Assembly: GCF_002099425.1 (NCBI RefSeq)
Contig: NW_018344227.1
Span: 248,001 to 312,000, forward strand
From: Phascolarctos cinereus
Lineage: Eukaryota; Chordata; Mammalia; Diprotodontia; Phascolarctidae
DNA: 64,000 nt
Direction of reading: 5' to 3'
This document shows, piece by piece, positions 59,130 to 64,000 of the stretch (the first letter of the stretch is position 1; each line of letters opens with the position of its first letter). The notes below the pieces were generated by a model, which was not told the DNA's origin, searched no databases, and saw only the letters and a list, made by a program, of their open reading frames with translations. The position numbers were made by a program, and so were the translations under genes.

Positions 59130-59640
59130 CCTTCTCTGGGTTCCTCCTTTCTTTGGTTCCACAAACCTCTAAGTGGCACCCAGTCTCCACCTCTCCCCAG
59201 TCTTAATGTGCTCACCCTGGTCTGTCTTTGGTTTCTCCCTGTCCCTTGTCTCATCTGTATCTCTTCTCTCTCTCCTTTCTCTGGGTGGCCCCCTGGTTCT
59301 ACCTCTCAATGTACTCCCTCTGGACTCTATGTGTCCCCTGTTCTCCTATAGCCTGGCTTGGCTGTCCTCTTCCTTCTCTGGAGCCCTCCTTCCTTTTGTC
59401 CCATAAATCTTTACGTAGCTCCCTGGTCTCAGTCTCTCTCCACACTTTTGGACATGCCTACCATGGTCCTTATTTGTCACTCTCTTTTCTCTTGGTCCCC
59501 TCTCCTGAATTTTTCTTTCCCTTTTCTGGGTCCCTCCTTTCTTTTGTCCCACAGATTTCTAAGTGGCACTCAGTCTCTGTCTCTCTCAACCTCTCCAAGT
59601 GCTTCCCTTTCCCTCTTTATCCCTCATTTTCTTTTTCTTT
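59130..59640 (+). repeat. CT-rich degenerate tandem repeat (left part)
   Basis: The phrase 'ctctggg.ccctcctttctttt..cccac' with '..ctaagtggcac' recurs at about 59134, 59374 and 59523, with a weaker copy at 59276 and one after the L1 at 60343. Spacing is roughly 100-150 bases. Serine-rich open frames here are spurious. Confidence 0.65.
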
Positions 59641-60290
59641 TTGAAAAGTAGTATTTTATTTTTTTTCCAATTAGATGTAAAGATAATTTTCAACACTCAT
59701 TTTTATAAGACTTTTATTTCTAATTTTTCTCCCTCCTTCCCTCCCCTTACCCCTCCCCAAGACTGCAAGGAATCTGATATAGGTTTAATTTGTGTGATCA
59801 TGTAAAACATAGTTCCACACTAGTCATGTTGTGAAAGAAGAAACAGAACAAAAAAGAAAAAAAAACAAAGAAAGTGAAAATAGTATGCATCAATCTGCAT
59901 TCAGACTCCATCAGTTCTTTCTCTGAAGTTGGATAGCATTTTCCATCATGAACCCTTTGAAATTCTCTTAGACCATTATGTTGCTGAGAAGGGCTAAGTC
60001 TATTAAAGTTGGTCATCACACAATGTTGCTGTTACTGTGTACAAAGTCCTCTTGGCTCTGCTCACTTCACTCAGCATCAGACCATATAGGTCTTTCCAGG
60101 TTTTTCTGAAGTCAGCCTGTTCATCATTTCTTATAGCACAATAGTATTCCATTACATTCATATACCACAACTTGCTCAGCCATTCCCCAATTGATGGGCA
60201 TCCTCTCAATTTCCAATTCTTTGCCCCCACAAAAAGAGCTGCTACAGATATTTTTGTACATGTGGGTCCTTTCCCCCTTTTTAATGATCT
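59641..60290 (-). mobile_element. L1 3' end inserted in the tandem repeat, antisense
   Basis: The antisense frame 60003-60230 reads NWKLRGCPSIGEWLSKLWYM and NVMEYYCAIRNDEQ, the L1 ORF2 C-terminus. It is 5'-truncated. The flanks ctttatccctc and ctttgtatccctc are an imperfect target duplication. Confidence 0.88.
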
Positions 60291-60410
60291 CTTTGTATCC
60301 CTCTATTTTCCAATATACCCCCATCATATTTTTGTCTCTCTCCTCTGCTGATTCCTCCTTTCTTTTGTTCCACAATTCTCTAGATGGGTCCCCTGTCTAA
60401 CTCTCTGAGG
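60291..60410 (+). repeat. CT-rich tandem repeat (right part)
   Basis: 'ttcctcctttcttttgttcc' and 'acaattctctagatgggtcc' match the units left of the L1, so the L1 split one array. Confidence 0.6.
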
Positions 60411-62144
60411 CTATCTAACCCAACCTCCTCATTTTACAGAGGAGCAAACTGAGTCCCAGAAAGGTGAATTTCTTCTTGCCCAGAGTCATAAGAGTAATAA
60501 TAATAATAGCGAGTGTTTCTAGAGTGCATTAATGTTTGCAAAGTACTTTACTTTTGTTATCTCATTTAATAACTGTCCGAGTTAGGATTTGAACCAAGGT
60601 CTTCCTAATTTCAAGTCCCCTGCTCTGTCCACTAAACCAAATTGCTTCTCATTCCAAGGATGAAAGATGAATGATTTGAGCAAATAGGAGATGGGAGTGC
60701 AGTGACCCTGCAAAGGTCCTTTGTTCCAGTGGGATCTAGGTTTCAATATTGGCTTAAGGAGGGTACAGTAGACAGCAGACCAACACCCTGGAATCCCAAG
60801 GAAACAGGAACCAGGCTTTCAAGCAGAAGGACAGGAAACATGGTGGACATTTTGGGGAAGGAGATGATCAGGGCCCCGACCCAGCTTTTTCCAGGCCCTG
60901 ACAGGGTTCAGGATCCTTTTTGGCTGCTACTTTTTGCCCTCCAGACCAAGGGCTGACCCAAATCCCACAAGGCAGATGCTTTCATTAGTAGCCCTGTGGT
61001 TGGCCCATCACCAGGTGAGGGACCATGTAGGACCATTGAAGAATCATGGAACCATGAGGAAAGAGGATTTGGAACCATGGAACATCAGAGCTGAAAGGGT
61101 GCTCTGGGGTTAAGGCCAATCTGCTCGTTTAAAGGATGAAGAAGCTGAGATCTGCCCCACAAGACTGAAGTAACTAAGTCATGGTGACATAACTGGTATT
61201 TGACAATGCTAGGATTCCACCTTGGAGACCTTCTGACTAGTTGTCTCCTGTCCTTTCACCCACATGATTCTTACCTCTGAGGAAGCTGAGTGAGCCCAGA
61301 GACGGGATGTGGCTTTTCCCAAAGCCATACGGTAAGTTCGTGGCAGAGGTTGGATTCCTCCCAGAACAATACACTGGAAGGCATACACAGGAGCACATAC
61401 TGTGCTAAGCCATCTTTCCTCCCACCCCCACCTCAAACATTCATATGATGCAGAACTGGAAGGAACCTCAAAGGGCATCTATAACAACACATTCACTTTA
61501 CAGATGAGGAAACTGAGGCCCAGGGGTATAAAGGGACTTGCCCAATGTCATGCAGGTAGGAGATGGCAGGGGTGGGATTACAACGAAGGTCCCTTGCCTC
61601 CAGGGGCAGTGCACACACGCTGTATTCTATGCCACACCACTGATCACAGGAGCATTTATGGGAGTACAAGGACAAGAATTGTATAGGATAAGAAGCCCTG
61701 GGAGATTGTAACATTGACTGGTTAAATGGAGGATTCACACTGATAAGAATTTGGAAGCATATTTAAAACTTTAGTTATGGTAAAACTGAAAATATTAAGG
61801 AATAATATTTTATGCTACAGCCCTTTCTAGACTCTTGGGGAAAATCCCTTGGAAATACGAATTTTAGGTTAAGACAAAAGGGAAAAAAGGCTTTCTATTA
61901 GCTGAATGGATATGGAGTGATAACTACCTGAACTCTGGTCATATTCAATCATCGCCTCCAAACTCACCTGACCTGCAGCCTTTTCTACTGAGAAGGGATG
62001 AAGATATCAATGAAAGGGAGACCAGCCCTCTGTCAAACTCCAGGGGCTAGGGGAATGGTATAGGAGAAATGGGAGTGATTTGGTTACTCAATCATTCCTG
62101 AATATGAAGCTAGACTGTATTTTATTTTTTCACTGCAGCAAGAC
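60411..62144. other. Intergenic DNA with MIR/L2 relics
   Basis: An L2/MIR-type piece lies at about 60488-60650 and MIR-type pieces at about 61045-61205 and 61440-61630 ('cagatgaggaaactgaggcc'). No gene is supported. 61700-62144 shows nothing recognised. Confidence 0.55.
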
Positions 62145-62210
62145 TGTTTATAGGAATCTGGATCAAGTTTTTTAACCATATCTTTTCCTTGATCCAGATT
62201 CCTATAAACA
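62145..62210. repeat. Perfect 23-bp inverted repeat with 20-base loop
   Basis: The left arm 62145-62167 (starts tgtttataggaatctgg) and right arm 62188-62210 (ends agattcctataaaca) are exact reverse complements. The arms do not extend further. No SINE or LINE was recognised at the site. Confidence 0.97.
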
Positions 62211-62949
62211 TTACCTGAAATTGTCTTAGGGCAGAGTTATATTGGAGGGAATGGGGGATAATGCTACACCATTTCAGATATCTCTCTCCCCTAGGGAAAA
62301 AAATGGCTTAGACATGCCAATGCTATGCCATTTTAGTAAATGCATTTGCTTAGAAAAAGGAAAGGAAAGGGGGATTTATTGACAAAATATAGGATCCCAA
62401 TGCAGATACAGAGGGCAATGACATCTCACACGAGAAAGGCCCCAAAGTAAGGTTTGAAGAAAGTAGAAAACAAGGAGGAGGAAAAGAAGTGATTCCTTCA
62501 ACAAACAGTAGGGAAGACGTCTAAAGACATGACTTTGAAGAAGCTAGAAGAGAATAGAGAGGGGACGGAGTTTGGCTGCACAAGGAGATGGACATCTCCG
62601 AAGAAAACTACAGGGGAAGTGCTTCCTCGATTCTGCCTACCTCTTAGAAGAAATTCACTTTTCTTTTGTTCCAATGAGATAAGAGGTAGGAGGGAGAGAA
62701 AATAAAAAGATTTCTGCTCGTTTTTTAAAAATAGAGGAGCTCAGGAAGGGGTAACATGTGAAAGAAAGGACTTTCAGACAGAGACCAATGCAATCTACTT
62801 GGAAGGGTTCCCTTTGTTCCAAGGGAAGCTTCCTGAGGTCGCGCAGATCCATAGATGTTTCCAAGGTCAGCACAAGGTTCGTCAATGAAAGGAAAGGAAA
62901 AAGGAAAGACAAACCAATGAAATGCAAAAACTTTAAAGACAGAAGTGAG
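62211..62949. other. Intergenic DNA, nothing recognised
   Basis: Purine-leaning sequence without coding signature or named repeat. Confidence 0.4.
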
Positions 62950-63695
62950 GAGAGACAAATAAAAGGATGTGAGGGGCCACAGATACAAGTGAGAGTGGAA
63001 TGGGACAGGGAGAGAGGAGAGTGGAGAAACAAAGAGGAAAGGGGCATAGAGAGGAGTGGGGAGGGAGCACATATACAGGAGAGGGAGAGACAGGGAGAGA
63101 GGGAAGGGGCATAGAGAGAGAAAAGCCTTGGAGAGAGAAGAGAGGCAGTGGGAGCTAAGGGAGCACAGAGCAGAGGGAACAGACAGAGACAGGGGAGAGG
63201 CACAGAGAGGATAAAGGGTACAGAGAGAATGAAGCAAATACATGCAGAGGAGAGAGGAGTAACACAGTGAAGGAGGTACATGAAGAAGAAACATAAGAGA
63301 TGTAAAGAGAGTAGAGGTAGACTGAAGGGGGCTCATGGGAAGGAGAGGAGAGAGACATGGAGAGAGAACAGAGACTCGGGGAAATGGAAGTGGGCACATG
63401 GAGAAGAGACAGGAGAGACAGAGAGACTGAAGGGGGCACATGAAAAAGAGGAGAGAGACAGACTAGAGACAGACACAGAGAGAGAAATGGGCACATGAAC
63501 AGGAGAGAGACACAAAGAGGGAATGAGACCCAAGGAGAGAAGAAAGGAAAGACAGAGAAAAGGTAGGGAGCACAGAGAGGGGAGAACGGAAGGTTGGAGG
63601 GAAGCAAGAGACACAGAGAAGGGGTCTAATGGAGAGGAGAGGAAAGACACAGGGAAAGAGAACAAGGACAGAGAGACAGAGACAGAGAGAGAAAC

Positions 63696-63730
<35 letters not shown>

Positions 63731-63815
63731 TAGGGCACAGGGAGAGGAGAGGAGAAAGGAGACTGCACGGAGAGAGGAGGGAGAAAGATAGGGGAGGGAC
63801 AAAGGGGGAAAAGCA
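62950..63815 (+). repeat. GA-rich degenerate minisatellite
   Basis: Nearly pure purine sequence with a recurrent 'gggcacatg' theme (about 63060, 63330, 63391, 63432, 63488, 63735) and a (GA)n run at 63700-63731. The long minus-strand Ser/Leu/Pro frames (up to 238 codons) are low-complexity artefacts. Confidence 0.85.
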
Positions 63816-63896
63816 GAAATTTAATTAATGGAGACAAGACACATAGAAAAATGAAAGAAGGGAGAGGAAAATAACGACAGGTAGTATTTTGATAGA

Positions 63897-64000
63897 GGGC
63901 AGTTAGGTGGTGGCTGCTGCATACAGTTGGGCCCTGGAGTGAGGAAGACCTGAGTTCAAGACAAGCCTCAGACACTTACCACTTGCTAGCTGTGTGACCC
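63897..64000 (+). repeat. Marsupial SINE cut by the window end
   Basis: 'gggcagttaggtggtggctg' through 'ctagctgtgtgaccc'. The tail lies beyond the window. Confidence 0.88.

Noticed and set aside
62655-63975. Several minus-strand open frames of 150-238 codons rich in Ser, Leu, Pro and Cys
   Set aside because: They lie in GA-rich low-complexity DNA, overlap in several frames and show no domain.

Overview
The window is chromosomal DNA from a marsupial mammal. The main sign is about a dozen copies of a marsupial tRNA-like SINE (the 'gggcagctaggtggcacag' head with a 'gtgaccctgggcaagtcactt' tail, WALLSI/WSINE type), several with clear target-site duplications. Older MIR/L2 relics, marsupial-type LINEs and many solo LTRs fit the same reading. 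The species cannot be fixed from the sequence.

Left third (7.2-22.8 kb): one host gene on the + strand. Thirteen coding exons with GT-AG junctions and consistent phases encode the last 479 residues of a HAD-fold 5'-nucleotidase-domain protein of the NT5DC2/NT5DC3 group, ending in a TAG stop at 22,768. All four HAD motifs are present. The promoter and N-terminal exon(s) lie outside the window or could not be recognised in the first 7.2 kb. The protein looks more divergent than expected for a marsupial NT5DC2 orthologue, and STAB1, the human tail-to-tail neighbour, is not seen downstream. It may therefore be a separate NT5DC2-like paralogue.

Right two thirds (about 24.3-64 kb): no host gene recognised. 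It is a layered retroelement deposit: (i) two nearly complete ORF1-only LINE-1 derivatives (HAL1-type, about 2.9 kb each, both with 13-14 bp target duplications) and a third fragment; (ii) a non-LTR LINE with a C-terminal zinc finger, in both orientations, plus a SINE that shares its 3' tail; (iii) a minus-strand endogenous retrovirus region from about 30.8 to 50.0 kb, broken and filled with later LTRs, HAL1 and SINE copies; (iv) a three-level nest at 53-57 kb (L1, inside it an LTR, inside that a younger L1); (v) a degenerate CT-rich tandem repeat at 59.1-60.4 kb split by an L1; (vi) GA-rich repeats at 63-63.8 kb.

The most interesting points are the possible extra NT5DC paralogue, the HAL1 pair with a PCNA-binding-like motif at the ORF1 N-terminus, a perfect 23-bp inverted repeat at 62.15-62.21 kb, and the datable nesting order of the insertions. 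No clearly new biological system was found. Comparisons with human proteins and with repeat families are from memory.
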